From an uncultured Fretibacterium sp. (GTDB lineage Bacteria > Synergistota > Synergistia > Synergistales > Aminobacteriaceae), in the NCBI GenBank assembly GCA_937900285.1, contig CALCEM010000032.1, forward strand, positions 1 through 28,278: DNA of 28,278 nucleotides. Reading direction: 5' to 3'. Made by a program: the position numbers and the translations under genes. The notes below the pieces were generated by a model. The model ran no database searches, was not told where the DNA came from, and was given only the letters and a program-made list of their open reading frames with translations. Below are positions 15,806 through 24,453 of this stretch, piece by piece (position 1 is the stretch's first letter; each line of letters begins with the position of its first letter).

Positions 15806-17875
15806 TTAAATATTTCGCCCAAAAGTATTAATCATGTATTCGATAAAATCCCCCGCTAATTCTTCGCTTATATATGGAGCTTGCAACCTCAAAGGATACG
15901 GACGTTCTACGCTCCTGAATAATAAATCTCCGTGTCCTGTTAATTTTTCTGCGCCGTTTATGTCAATTATTAATCTCGAATCGTATTCAGAAGGCAAAGT
16001 AAAAGCTGCCCGCGCAAATATTCCAGCCTTAATTAATGGGTTAATAAATTCTGCTGAAGGTCTTTGCGTCGAAATAATTAAATATATTCCCGAAGCTCTA
16101 GCCTTTTGGATCATGTGAGTAATTAAATTTAACGCTTCTGCACCGGAATTATAAAAAATTTCTGCAAGCTCATTAATTATCACGACTATATACGGTAATT
16201 TTTCTTTTGAGTCGGATTTCTTGTTATAAGATTCAATCGAACGCACGCGCATACTCGCAAAAATTCCAATACGGCGATCCATTTCGTTTAAAATTTCGTT
16301 GAACGAGTTTAAAATTTCTTCAGGCTCATAAACCGGACGAGAATATAAATGCGGTAAACCTTCATAAATTGCAAATTCAACATTACCGGGATCAGCCAGC
16401 AATAATTTTAATTCATCGGGAGTCCTGCGCGAACACATTGACAAAATTCCAGCGTGCAAAAAATTTCCGCAGCCTGATTCAGAATTTCCAGCCGTTAAAA
16501 TTGTCGCTAAAGTTTCAAGTCCTGGCATAAATATTTTTGAATTAACTTGAACCCCTAAAGGTAATGGCAGTTTCATATCAGGTTTATTAAATTCTTGAGA
16601 CTCCAAAAAATTCCGAAGCCCTATAATTTTGCGTTCATCTTTTGGGACTTCGATTCCGGCGTAACGTGTTCCGGGTATTGGAGCTTCGATCCTGACCGAA
16701 ATAACTTCTAATGACATCGCAATCTCTTCAGCTAAATCAGAAATTTTATTTATTTTAGTGCCTGGTGCGAGTTCAATTTGAAACTGATTTATTTGAGCAC
16801 CGGGAATTATGTGAGCGATAAAAGCATTAACCCCAAAATTTTTTAAAGTCGAAATAATTACGCGTCCCATGTTTTCGAGTGATTTAATTTCTTCGCGGTT
16901 ATCGTAAGGTTTAGACGCTTCGCCAAATAATTCCAGAGGAGGCGGGAACATCATTGAGCTATCACGATTATTATTTAATAAATTATTTTCTGGAGCATAT
17001 GCGAACGTTTCATTTTCTGAATTTTTTGGGAGCGTGACATCCGGTAAAGGTCTGCGGATTTTCCCCGAACTTAAATTTTTATTTGAGATTCTCGGTTCTG
17101 GCGCGTCAAATTCTCCGGAGTTGATCCTCATTAAAAGATCATCGAGAGCTTCAACGGGATTTATACGAGGTGTTTCATATTCGGAATTATTATTATTATT
17201 ATTTTCGTATTCTTCAAATTTTGGTTCAGGTAAATTTTTAACTGGGTCAATAAATTTTACTGGTTCTGGCTTTTTAATTTTATTTTCGCGTTCACGTTCC
17301 GGGACAATAATATTAACGTTGTTATAAATATATTCTTCGTCCTGTTCGGTATCGATGTCGTAACCTTCGCCGAAAGATTTTTGAAAAGCATCGCCGACAA
17401 CTTCAGAAATTGATAAATTCCAAACGTCTGAACCAAATAAAAATACTGCTAGCAAAAAACATAAACAAATTAAAATAAATGTAGCAACTGAACCAATGTT
17501 TAATAAAAAAAATCCTGCTAACATGTTGCCGACTGCTCCGGGTGTTAAAATTTTCCAGTCAGATGTATAACCGGATTCGCTCAATAATCCAAGCAAAAAA
17601 GCAAATGAAATATATAATTGCAACGTTCCGAAAATTTGTCGCCTAAATCTTGGAATCCTGAATTTTAATAATTTCGCAACGCATATATATAACCAGAATA
17701 ATATTATTAAAAAAAATCCTCCGCCAAAAACTGAGCGTAAAAAATTCCCTAATTTTCTGCCGTCACCTCCCGTAATATGATTATCAGCGAGTGTCAGCAT
17801 TAAATATATTCCGGCTATGAACATTATGAGCGTAAAAATATCCGGGAAATTATTTTGTTCGTTATCTCTGTTCAT
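15806..17875 (-). CDS. FtsK/SpoIIIE-like protein with inactivated ATPase motifs
   Basis: The 689-residue protein has the FtsK layout: about four membrane segments (12-30, 51-69, 83-99, 127-147), a low-complexity linker rich in Asn/Pro/Glu (about 180-330), then the alpha and RecA-like beta domains (about 345-689). The fold is clearly FtsK (GVQVNSKIFMPGLE, DGLPHL-like EGLPHL, STQRPSAEF, NGAEKLTGHGDLLF). The nucleotide site is not: Walker A, normally AGATGSGKS, reads AGNSESGCG (462-470) with Cys at the lysine; Walker B IDEL reads INEL (N568); DPK reads DPG. The C-terminal gamma domain that reads KOPS is absent. Canonical FtsK pumps chromosome DNA at the septum; this copy probably cannot. It may be a division scaffold, with an active FtsK elsewhere. 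The frame is intact throughout. Confidence 0.88.
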   Translation of the reverse strand: MNRDNEQNNFPDIFTLIMFIAGIYLMLTLADNHITGGDGRKLGNFLRSVFGGGFFLIILFWLYICVAKLLKFRIPRFRRQIFGTLQLYISFAFLLGLLSESGYTSDWKILTPGAVGNMLAGFFLLNIGSVATFILICLCFLLAVFLFGSDVWNLSISEVVGDAFQKSFGEGYDIDTEQDEEYIYNNVNIIVPERERENKIKKPEPVKFIDPVKNLPEPKFEEYENNNNNNSEYETPRINPVEALDDLLMRINSGEFDAPEPRISNKNLSSGKIRRPLPDVTLPKNSENETFAYAPENNLLNNNRDSSMMFPPPLELFGEASKPYDNREEIKSLENMGRVIISTLKNFGVNAFIAHIIPGAQINQFQIELAPGTKINKISDLAEEIAMSLEVISVRIEAPIPGTRYAGIEVPKDERKIIGLRNFLESQEFNKPDMKLPLPLGVQVNSKIFMPGLETLATILTAGNSESGCGNFLHAGILSMCSRRTPDELKLLLADPGNVEFAIYEGLPHLYSRPVYEPEEILNSFNEILNEMDRRIGIFASMRVRSIESYNKKSDSKEKLPYIVVIINELAEIFYNSGAEALNLITHMIQKARASGIYLIISTQRPSAEFINPLIKAGIFARAAFTLPSEYDSRLIIDINGAEKLTGHGDLLFRSVERPYPLRLQAPYISEELAGDFIEYMINTFGRNI

Positions 17876-17907
17876 TTTTTTAATTCATCTCCTGTTTAAA
17901 TTAAATT

Positions 17908-19020
17908 TTATTTATCGAGTTTAACCTGTCTTATATTTTTCAGGTGATCATTATAATTTTTTGCGAAATAATGATGACCGTCGCGACCTGCAACATAATA
18001 AAAATATTTGTTAGCTTCCGGATCAAAAGCTGCAGCCCATGAAGCGAAACCGGGTATACATATCGGACCAGGAGGAAGGCCGGGATTTTTATAAGTGTTA
18101 TACGGTGAATTAATTTCTAAATCTTTATTTAAAACTCTCGTTAATTTTCGACCTGTGAGCCTCCAAGCATATACGACAGTTGCGTCAATTTGTAAGAGCA
18201 TATTTGAATTTATTCTGTTGTAAATTACTCCTGCTACTCGTGCGCATTCGTCATTAAATAAAACTTCACGCTCAACCATTGAGGCTATAACGGATTTTTT
18301 TCTGATGTCTTCGGCTGTTAAATTATGTTCTGAAATAAAATTTTTCCAATGATGCCACCAATTAGAAGCGGAATTTTTCACGAGTTCATTTAAATTTCTT
18401 TCGGCTAAAAAATACGTCTCAGGCTCTAAAAATGTAATTCTTAAATTTTCGTCATAAGGCAATTTTTTTAAAATGTTTAACATTTCGGGCGGATAATTTT
18501 TGTCATCGCGAATAATATTTTTTAAATTGCTCACGTCAAAATTTTGGCTTTCGAGATTTTCGGAGAATGCGTAAAAATCCAATCCCGGAATAATTACGGC
18601 TTTTTCTAATGCAGGTTTTAAATTTCGTAATTGTCTCGCTAACATCCAAGCCGAAGACGGAACAACTTTATAATTTCCCGGACGTAATTTTTTATCAATT
18701 CCAAATTTCACCAGCCAATAAACTAATTGAGACGGCGTGCTGTTGTCCAAAGCTCCATTAATTTCAAAAGCTCTGGCAGCTTGTTTAGCGGTCATACCTG
18801 GTTCAATAATTACGTTTATTTTTTGGCCGTCGGGAATCGGGATAAATTTTTCCCATAATGATTCAGGAACTTTAAAATAATACGAATAAAAACCGGCTGA
18901 ACAAATTATTACCCAGATTAAAACTATTATGAAAATGTGCATAAAATAACTTTTGCGAGCTTTCTTTAAATTATTTTTTTTAGATTTCAAATTGTCAGGA
19001 CGAATTTTTTTACTATTCAA
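17908..19020 (-). CDS. mltG: Endolytic murein transglycosylase MltG
   Basis: The 370-residue inner-membrane lytic transglycosylase of the YceG/MltG family cuts nascent glycan strands and is thought to end their synthesis. A basic N terminus is followed by one membrane helix (about 25-47), then a LysM-like subdomain (about 66-120) and the catalytic domain. The catalytic glutamate is E250 in ASMVEREV, the counterpart of the E. coli ASIVEKET glutamate. Other conserved blocks are RVAGVIYNRI, LLQIDATVVYA and NTYKNPGLPPGPI. The start is TTG with GGAG 11 bases upstream. It precedes the FtsK-like gene by 32 bp on the same strand. Confidence 0.95.
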   Translation of the reverse strand: MNSKKIRPDNLKSKKNNLKKARKSYFMHIFIIVLIWVIICSAGFYSYYFKVPESLWEKFIPIPDGQKINVIIEPGMTAKQAARAFEINGALDNSTPSQLVYWLVKFGIDKKLRPGNYKVVPSSAWMLARQLRNLKPALEKAVIIPGLDFYAFSENLESQNFDVSNLKNIIRDDKNYPPEMLNILKKLPYDENLRITFLEPETYFLAERNLNELVKNSASNWWHHWKNFISEHNLTAEDIRKKSVIASMVEREVLFNDECARVAGVIYNRINSNMLLQIDATVVYAWRLTGRKLTRVLNKDLEINSPYNTYKNPGLPPGPICIPGFASWAAAFDPEANKYFYYVAGRDGHHYFAKNYNDHLKNIRQVKLDK

Positions 19021-19065
19021 AATTTAACGCACTCCGGATAAAAATATAAATATAAATTTGCGCTA

Positions 19066-19071
19066 ATTATA
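19066..19071 (-). promoter_or_regulatory. -10 box candidate for mltG
   Basis: On the minus strand TATAAT lies 45 bp upstream of the TTG start, in the 72-bp gap after the GspH-like gene. No clear -35 is seen. mltG may instead be read through from the pseudopilus genes. Confidence 0.3.
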
Positions 19072-19092
19072 ACGAATTTTAAATATTTTTAT

Positions 19093-19536
19093 TTATTCCT
19101 CACTGTCATTATTCTTTAAAATCCTTATTCTGCCTTGAACGTTAATTTTTAAATAATATTCTTTGTCGTCAGCTCCAGAAATTTTTAAAGTGAACGCCGG
19201 AGACATTGTCCCCCATTGAGCTGAATAAGTTGCAGAATTTATAATATTACATTCAAAACTGCAACCGTTATCAGCGTTAAAAATTCCGTCATCAAAAGTT
19301 ATTTTTTTATTGTTTACGTAATATGAGATTTCAATTAATTTTTTCTTGAACGATATATTTAAATTTGTGTGCGTCGTCTTTGAAATATGCATAAACTTAT
19401 AAAAATAATGCTGTAATTTCTGGGCTTCCTTTTCGGCTGAAAATTTTGGGCTTGAAAATATCGGCGTAATAATTACCAGCGATGAAAATATTAAAGCACA
19501 GAATAATAATTCTAAAAGTGTAAAGCCCCGACGCAT
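19093..19536 (-). CDS. GspH/FimT-like type IV pseudopilin
   Basis: The 147-residue protein has a textbook class III signal: MRRG followed by FTLLELLFCALIF, with prepilin peptidase cleavage after G4 and the conserved glutamate at mature position 5. The hydrophobic helix runs to about residue 28, and a short beta-rich globular domain follows. Its size and shape fit minor pseudopilins of the GspH/FimT type. It begins one base after the stop of the PilM-PilN fusion and is the last of three pilus genes in this run. No major pilin, ATPase, platform protein or prepilin peptidase gene is in the window. Confidence 0.85.
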   Translation of the reverse strand: MRRGFTLLELLFCALIFSSLVIITPIFSSPKFSAEKEAQKLQHYFYKFMHISKTTHTNLNISFKKKLIEISYYVNNKKITFDDGIFNADNGCSFECNIINSATYSAQWGTMSPAFTLKISGADDKEYYLKINVQGRIRILKNNDSEE

Positions 19537-20751
19537 TTAATTAAATAAATTGATAAATAAATTTTTGATTTTCAGGACGATATTAAATTTTATTAAGCCG
19601 CCTGAAATTTTTTGTGACTCCGAAATAATAATACTTTCAAATAATCCCGATTGGTTCAAACCTTCTAACATCGTCGACATAATTTTATTATCAGGAGCAT
19701 GGGCCTCAATGTTTAAAATATTTCCTGAGAAATTTGCTTCAGTTAAGCTGATCCCTGCGCCTGCGTTAGCTTCGAGAGCGTTTAAAATTTCCAGCGCCGG
19801 AATATCTTCCTGTAAAAAATTTACTCGTTTTAAAATTTCGTCGCATTTCTTTTTTAATTCTGAGTTCTCGTTCAATAAAATATCTCTTTGTTTCGACATC
19901 ACGTTAATTGTTTCAAGTAAAATTTTATTCCTGTCCGATAAAAAATTAATATTCATAATCGCAAGCCCAACAGCTCCGGCCGAAAATAATAAAAATATTC
20001 CGCTCAATAAAATTCCTGTTAAGCGTTCTAAATTAAACGAATGATTTTTTTTATATTCTGAAATATATTCTGGCGGAATTAAATTAATTTCTGGTTCAGC
20101 TGCTAAACCTTGAGCAAAATAAAATATTTTTTCGTCATCATCAATTTTTATAACGTCATTAACTTTTGAATTTGTGCCGGTTTCAATAAATCGTACAGTT
20201 TCATTAATATCGTTATCGTTGTTAAATTTTCTGTATAAAAATCCCTTACGGTTATAGCTTGCAATAATATTCTCGTTTGTAACAGTTATAAAAATTCCGT
20301 CATCGATTTCCGGTACAGCTCTTAAAACTGCCATGCTCAACGGTTCAACGCCGATAACTTTAATTTTTGCCTGTTCAGCCAGATTTAATATTTCAAAAAA
20401 TTTTTTTCTGGGATAAGCTGCGGCCATAAAAATATATTTCCCGGCTAAAGTTAAAATTTTTATTACATCGAAAACCATATCGGAATTTTTAACTTGAAAA
20501 TAATTTTCAAAATCTAAATTTAAAGCGTCCTTTACATCGTTTACGCTCATGTCTGATGGAAATTTTACGGGCTTAATTATTGCTCCTGGAATTCCCAAAT
20601 TTACGGGTTTAATATTTTTTAATTTCGCGAAGGATTTTTTTAAACTGTTATCGATTTGGATTTTTTCACAACGTAAAATATTATTATTGTTATGCTTATC
20701 GACTTCGACATAAACCAAAGAATTATTAATTATTGCTAAACCTGCAGACAT
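19537..20751 (-). CDS. PilM-PilN fusion (GspL-like) pilus assembly protein
   Basis: The 404-residue protein joins two functions usually encoded separately. Residues 1-215 resemble PilM/GspL cytoplasmic actin-like domains (starting SAGLAIINNSLVYVEV; AAAYPRKKFFEILNLAEQAK; IGVEPLSMAVLRA). The PilN hallmark INLIPPEY (222-229) follows, then a membrane helix (about 245-267), a coiled coil (about 270-312) and a periplasmic ferredoxin-like domain typical of PilN. It thus links the cytoplasmic motor to the periplasmic alignment complex of a type IV pilus or type II secretion system. It lies between two pseudopilin genes. AAAGGAT precedes the ATG at a rather long distance. Confidence 0.8.
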   Translation of the reverse strand: MSAGLAIINNSLVYVEVDKHNNNNILRCEKIQIDNSLKKSFAKLKNIKPVNLGIPGAIIKPVKFPSDMSVNDVKDALNLDFENYFQVKNSDMVFDVIKILTLAGKYIFMAAAYPRKKFFEILNLAEQAKIKVIGVEPLSMAVLRAVPEIDDGIFITVTNENIIASYNRKGFLYRKFNNDNDINETVRFIETGTNSKVNDVIKIDDDEKIFYFAQGLAAEPEINLIPPEYISEYKKNHSFNLERLTGILLSGIFLLFSAGAVGLAIMNINFLSDRNKILLETINVMSKQRDILLNENSELKKKCDEILKRVNFLQEDIPALEILNALEANAGAGISLTEANFSGNILNIEAHAPDNKIMSTMLEGLNQSGLFESIIISESQKISGGLIKFNIVLKIKNLFINLFN

Positions 20752-20788
20752 TTATATTTAAATTGATCCTTTCCAGAAAATAAAATTT

Positions 20789-21343
20789 TTAATACCAGAT
20801 TTCTCGCGAAAATAACGGAACTACGTCAATAATTTTAACATGGCCGGAAATTTCTTGAGCTTTATAAATTTTTTCGAGCATAATATTTTGACGTTCATCA
20901 AATTTTAGGAATGCGCGAATTAAAAAGGAATTATTATTCATCGGCGGGAAAAATCTTTTAGGAGCTTCAATATTAAAATATGCTTCGTTTGAATATCTTA
21001 AAGAGTCCGTTAAATCTCCGTGCTGAAAATTCAAAGTGTAAATAATTAAATTATCCTGACATAAATTTTTCAGAGAGATATTTGTATAAAAGTCCTGTAA
21101 TTTTTTGCCGAGTTTATAATCTGAACTAACTGGAATTTTATTTAACGTTTCAATATTTTTGATGCCCTGTTCAATTAAATTTTCGAGTTTTAATCTCGTG
21201 TAAAAAATTTTGTTTTCAATCTGCGAATAATCCGAATGCCATTTAAACAGCGTGAATATTATAGTGATTAAAAATAAAATCATAACGCAGAAAAATAAAA
21301 CTATTAAAAGCGAGCTGCCTCTATGAGTTAAATTTTTTATTAT
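20789..21343 (-). CDS. GspK/PilX-like minor pseudopilin with a non-AUG start
   Basis: The first ATG (21283) falls in the middle of a membrane helix. Reading upstream in frame, the protein gains the leader KNLTHRG followed by SSLLIVLFFCVMILFL, a good prepilin signal of the GspK/PilX sort, in which the +5 glutamate is missing. Between a strong AGGGGAG (21353-21359) and that ATG there is no ATG, GTG or TTG. The codons at the right spacing are two ATA triplets (21343 and 21340). I therefore propose an ATA start, giving 184 residues; with the ATG it would be 164. The globular part has no further family motif that I recognise. It is the first gene of the minus-strand pilus run. Confidence 0.65.
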   Translation of the reverse strand: MIKNLTHRGSSLLIVLFFCVMILFLITIIFTLFKWHSDYSQIENKIFYTRLKLENLIEQGIKNIETLNKIPVSSDYKLGKKLQDFYTNISLKNLCQDNLIIYTLNFQHGDLTDSLRYSNEAYFNIEAPKRFFPPMNNNSFLIRAFLKFDERQNIMLEKIYKAQEISGHVKIIDVVPLFSREIWY

Positions 21344-21352
21344 TTTTGTTTG

Positions 21353-21359
21353 CTCCCCT
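21353..21359 (-). promoter_or_regulatory. Ribosome-binding site pointing to an ATA start
   Basis: AGGGGAG lies 9 bases before ATA 21343 and 69 bases before the first ATG of the frame, so it cannot serve the ATG. See the pseudopilin entry at 20789. Confidence 0.6.
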
Positions 21360-21390
21360 GAAAAATTTATAATTTAATAATTTAAATGTT

Positions 21391-21398
21391 ATTATACT
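21391..21398. promoter_or_regulatory. Overlapping divergent -10 boxes of the pilus run and rsmH
   Basis: The eight bases ATTATACT hold TATAAT on the minus strand (21396-21391) and TATACT on the plus strand (21393-21398). The minus box would start a message about 40 bases before the pseudopilin start. The plus box ends 4 bases before the rsmH ATG, which would make rsmH leaderless. No good -35 is visible in either direction. Confidence 0.45.
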
Positions 21399-21402
21399 GC
21401 GC

Positions 21403-22311
21403 ATGAATATTAATCAGGATCATAAACCAGTTTTATTAAATAAAGTAATCGAAATTTTAAATTTAAATCTCGATATTAAATATAATAATGCTCCCGAAAT
21501 TTTAGACGGAACTCTCGGAGCCGGAGGATATTCTTGTGCGGTTCTTGAGAATTTTTTAAATTGTAACGTTACGGGAATTGATCAGGACGAAAATGCTTTA
21601 AATATTGCTCGCGAAAAACTTTTAAAATTTAATTCCAGAATAAAAATTTATCACGCAAAATTCAGCGATATAAAAAATATTTTTCCAGATAAAAAATTTA
21701 ATGCTTTTATGTTTGATTTAGGTGTGTCAAATATGCAGCTTGTAAATTCTGATCGGGGATTTTCGTTTAATAATAATGGCCCTCTTGATATGCGCATGAA
21801 TCCGGAAAATAATTTAACGGCTTCGGACGTGTTATTTAATTTGGATGTTGATGAGCTTACAAAAATTTTCAGGGAATACGGTGAAGAGAGATTTTCAAAA
21901 TTAATTGCCCGTGCAATAAAAAATTATAATTCCAGAATTGAGACGACTGGCGAACTAGTTAAAATTATTCGCGAAGCTCTGCCGAAACCTGTTCAGCGTA
22001 AAATTGGAACTCATCCGGCTAGAAGAATTTTCCAGGCTCTGAGAATTTACGTAAACAACGAACACGAAGAATTAAAAATGATGCTCGATCAAATTCCGGC
22101 CATGACGTTTAATAATGCTGTAATAATAATTGTGTCGTATCATTCCGGCGAAGATCGAACAGTAAAAAATAAATTTCGTGAATGGCAGCATAATAATTTG
22201 GGAAAAATTTTAACTAAACATCCAATTGCTCCGGACGAAAACGAAATTAATGAGAATTATAAATCCCGAAGTGCTAAATTAAGGGCATTTAAATTTATTT
22301 TCAATCAGTAA
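21403..22311 (+). CDS. rsmH: 16S rRNA (cytosine(1402)-N4)-methyltransferase RsmH
   Basis: The 302-residue SAM-dependent enzyme (also called MraW) methylates N4 of C1402 in 16S rRNA. The start HKPVLLNKVIEIL matches the family, which fixes the ATG. The SAM-binding loop is DGTLGAGGYS; FDLGVSNMQL, GFSFNNNGPLDMRM and HPARRIFQALRI are further family signatures. It opens the division and cell-wall run. No mraZ precedes it; it stands divergent to the pilus genes. No ribosome-binding site precedes the ATG, and a -10-like TATACT ends 4 bases before it, so the message may be leaderless. Confidence 0.95.
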   Translation: MNINQDHKPVLLNKVIEILNLNLDIKYNNAPEILDGTLGAGGYSCAVLENFLNCNVTGIDQDENALNIAREKLLKFNSRIKIYHAKFSDIKNIFPDKKFNAFMFDLGVSNMQLVNSDRGFSFNNNGPLDMRMNPENNLTASDVLFNLDVDELTKIFREYGEERFSKLIARAIKNYNSRIETTGELVKIIREALPKPVQRKIGTHPARRIFQALRIYVNNEHEELKMMLDQIPAMTFNNAVIIIVSYHSGEDRTVKNKFREWQHNNLGKILTKHPIAPDENEINENYKSRSAKLRAFKFIFNQ

Positions 22312-22387
22312 ATTATGCGTTTTTTTTAAATTGTGTTAATATTCACGGACTAAAAAAGATTTTTATTTAATCACAACGTAGCAATAA

Positions 22388-22777
22388 TTGGGGGCGAAGG
22401 GAGTGCGCAAAAAAAATATAAATCCTTTTAAAATGGGGTTTAAACTTGTTTTATTACTTTCGATAGGTGTAGGACTTATCACGGGGCTGGGGATATTGCG
22501 TTATAGATCTTCACAGCTTGCGTGGTATCTTGAGTCGGTAAATGATTCGATTCAAAAATTTTCAGATGAAGAAGTAATTTTACGTCAAGAGTTGTCCGCG
22601 CTGGTTGCTCCCATAAGGATATACAGTTATTGTAAAGAAGTTTTAGGAATGCAAAAAGTTTTAAAAGCTGAAGTAATTTCTGTACATGCTGGCGGAAATA
22701 ATTTGGCTTCAAGAAAATCATCCCCCGAAGAAGAAAAAGGTTGGCTGTCTAAATTCTCATGGCTGATCGGAAAATAA
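22388..22777 (+). CDS. ftsL: Cell division protein FtsL (probable)
   Basis: The 129-residue bitopic protein has a short basic cytoplasmic tail, one membrane helix (about 17-37, KLVLLLSIGVGLITGLGI) and a periplasmic segment that begins as a coiled coil (about 40-72). It lacks strong sequence motifs, as is normal for FtsL. The assignment rests on topology and on its place between rsmH and ftsI, where ftsL lies in most bacteria; FtsL recruits and activates FtsI/FtsW with FtsB. The TTG start at 22388 has little upstream support. GTG 22403, in the same frame with GGGGG 8 bases ahead, is a good alternative. It overlaps ftsI by 19 bp. Confidence 0.75.
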   Translation: MGAKGVRKKNINPFKMGFKLVLLLSIGVGLITGLGILRYRSSQLAWYLESVNDSIQKFSDEEVILRQELSALVAPIRIYSYCKEVLGMQKVLKAEVISVHAGGNNLASRKSSPEEEKGWLSKFSWLIGK

Positions 22778-24453
22778 AAAAATCTGATGACCTCAAACGC
22801 GCCGGAAATCCTTGGGTATTGTTTGTTGGAGTTTTTTGCGTAATCGGTGGGGTTTTAGTAGCTCGTCATTGTTATCCTGAACCTAGAGTCATGCAGCAAT
22901 CTCAACGTCAATATTGGCGCAGAGTTGATGTAAAACCTACGAGAGGAATTATTCAGGATACTCGCGGGAATGCTTTAGTAATATCTGATACGCTTCCGAG
23001 TTTTGCCGTTGATCCTTCGATGATGACTTCTGAAGATGTAAATAAATTATTTGATTACACTGACGCAGAAACTTTTATGAAATTGCAACAGGCTGCCGGA
23101 GGAAATTCAAGATTTTTATGGATTCGTCGAAAAGTTGCGGGGACTGAAGCAGAAAAATTAAATTCATTACGTAAAGATGTGAACGGATTATTTTTAATAG
23201 AAGAGCAGTACAGAAAATATACTAATCAGGGATTAATGTCGCATGTTTTAGGTTTTTGCGATCTAGATAATAAAGGCATCGCAGGAATTGAACAGGCTTG
23301 GGATTCAACTTTATACAGCCCTCCAGGACAAAAAACAGTCGTGCGCAAACAAGGAAGCCAGCCGGCAGCATTAGTCGAACAAAATCCCGACACTCATACA
23401 AAAACGCCAATTATTACGCTGACGCTCGATACAAGAATACAATATGTTGTAGAAAAACATTTATATAACGCAGCAAAAACTAACGGAGCTAAATGGGCGG
23501 CCTGCGTTTGCATGAATCCGAACACCGGCGAAATTTTAGCGATGGCGAGTTATCCAACTTTTGACGCGTCTAACAGAAAAGGTCTCGATATAGAAGCGTT
23601 ATCGAATGGTGTAGTAAGTCGAGGCTATGAACCCGGCTCAACATTTAAGCCGATATATTTGGGAATTGCTCTCGAACGTGGTTGGACTGAACGCGATGAA
23701 ATTTTTTACTGCCCTGCAAAATTAAAAGTTGCTGACGGATTCATAAAGGAATCTTATCCCGTAGCATTTGGGAGCATAAATACAGCGCAATTATTAATAA
23801 AATCTTCAAACGTTGGGATGGCTCAAATTGGAATCAGAGCAGATAAAACAAAAACTTTTGAAAGTTTACAGGCTTTAGGGTTCGGGAGAATTTCTGATAT
23901 TGAGCTGCCTGCGGTTGCGCGGGGAATTTTGCCGTATCCCGAAAACTGGAGAGGAATAACGCCGGCAAATATTGCGATCGGTCAGGGTTTAGCGGTCACT
24001 CCTCTGCAATTAATTACGGCAATGGCTCCGATCGTTAACGGCGGAAAATTAATGAGTCCTTACATTGTGAAAGAAGCAATAAATTCATCTGGAGAACTCG
24101 TTTACAAAGGACAGCCCGAAATTATGCGCGAAGTTTTAACGCCTGATACTGCGAGCTGGATACGTCAGGCGATGCATCGTGTTGTGCTTGAGGGAACTGG
24201 TAAAAGGGCAGCAACAAAAATAACTGAATTAGCCGGGAAAACTGGAACGGCTCAAGTTCCGGAAAAAGGAAAATATTCAGCGAGTAAATATGTAGCTTCG
24301 TTTATAGGTTTTTGGCCTTATGAATCTCCGCAATATTTAATGCTTGTCGTGATAGGCGAACCGACCAGCGGAAGAATTTACGGCGGAGAATTGGCGGCAC
24401 CTCCATTTAAATCAATTGTCGAAGAAATGGCAGAACTAGAATATTATTCATAA
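22759..24453 (+). CDS. ftsI: Septal peptidoglycan transpeptidase FtsI (PBP3)
   Basis: The 564-residue class B penicillin-binding protein crosslinks septal peptidoglycan. It has an N-terminal membrane anchor (about 18-36), a pedestal domain beginning RGIIQDTRGNALV, then the transpeptidase domain from about 215. The three active-site motifs are present: S294-T-F-K297, S349-S-N351 and K494-T-G. No PASTA domain follows, so it is of the FtsI and not the Spo/PASTA kind. Its start lies inside the end of ftsL. Three copies of a 7-base ATTCATA unit cover its stop codon (24446-24465). Confidence 0.95.
   Translation: MADRKIKKSDDLKRAGNPWVLFVGVFCVIGGVLVARHCYPEPRVMQQSQRQYWRRVDVKPTRGIIQDTRGNALVISDTLPSFAVDPSMMTSEDVNKLFDYTDAETFMKLQQAAGGNSRFLWIRRKVAGTEAEKLNSLRKDVNGLFLIEEQYRKYTNQGLMSHVLGFCDLDNKGIAGIEQAWDSTLYSPPGQKTVVRKQGSQPAALVEQNPDTHTKTPIITLTLDTRIQYVVEKHLYNAAKTNGAKWAACVCMNPNTGEILAMASYPTFDASNRKGLDIEALSNGVVSRGYEPGSTFKPIYLGIALERGWTERDEIFYCPAKLKVADGFIKESYPVAFGSINTAQLLIKSSNVGMAQIGIRADKTKTFESLQALGFGRISDIELPAVARGILPYPENWRGITPANIAIGQGLAVTPLQLITAMAPIVNGGKLMSPYIVKEAINSSGELVYKGQPEIMREVLTPDTASWIRQAMHRVVLEGTGKRAATKITELAGKTGTAQVPEKGKYSASKYVASFIGFWPYESPQYLMLVVIGEPTSGRIYGGELAAPPFKSIVEEMAELEYYS

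Noticed and set aside
16464..16495. Frameshift or sequencing error as the cause of the odd Walker A in the FtsK-like gene
   Set aside because: The frame stays open with recognisable FtsK residues on both sides, and the Walker B site is changed independently.
19550..20044. Long open frame (164 codons) on the plus strand, antisense to the PilM-PilN gene
   Set aside because: No family features and no ribosome-binding site; it mirrors the A+T-rich codons of a well-supported gene.
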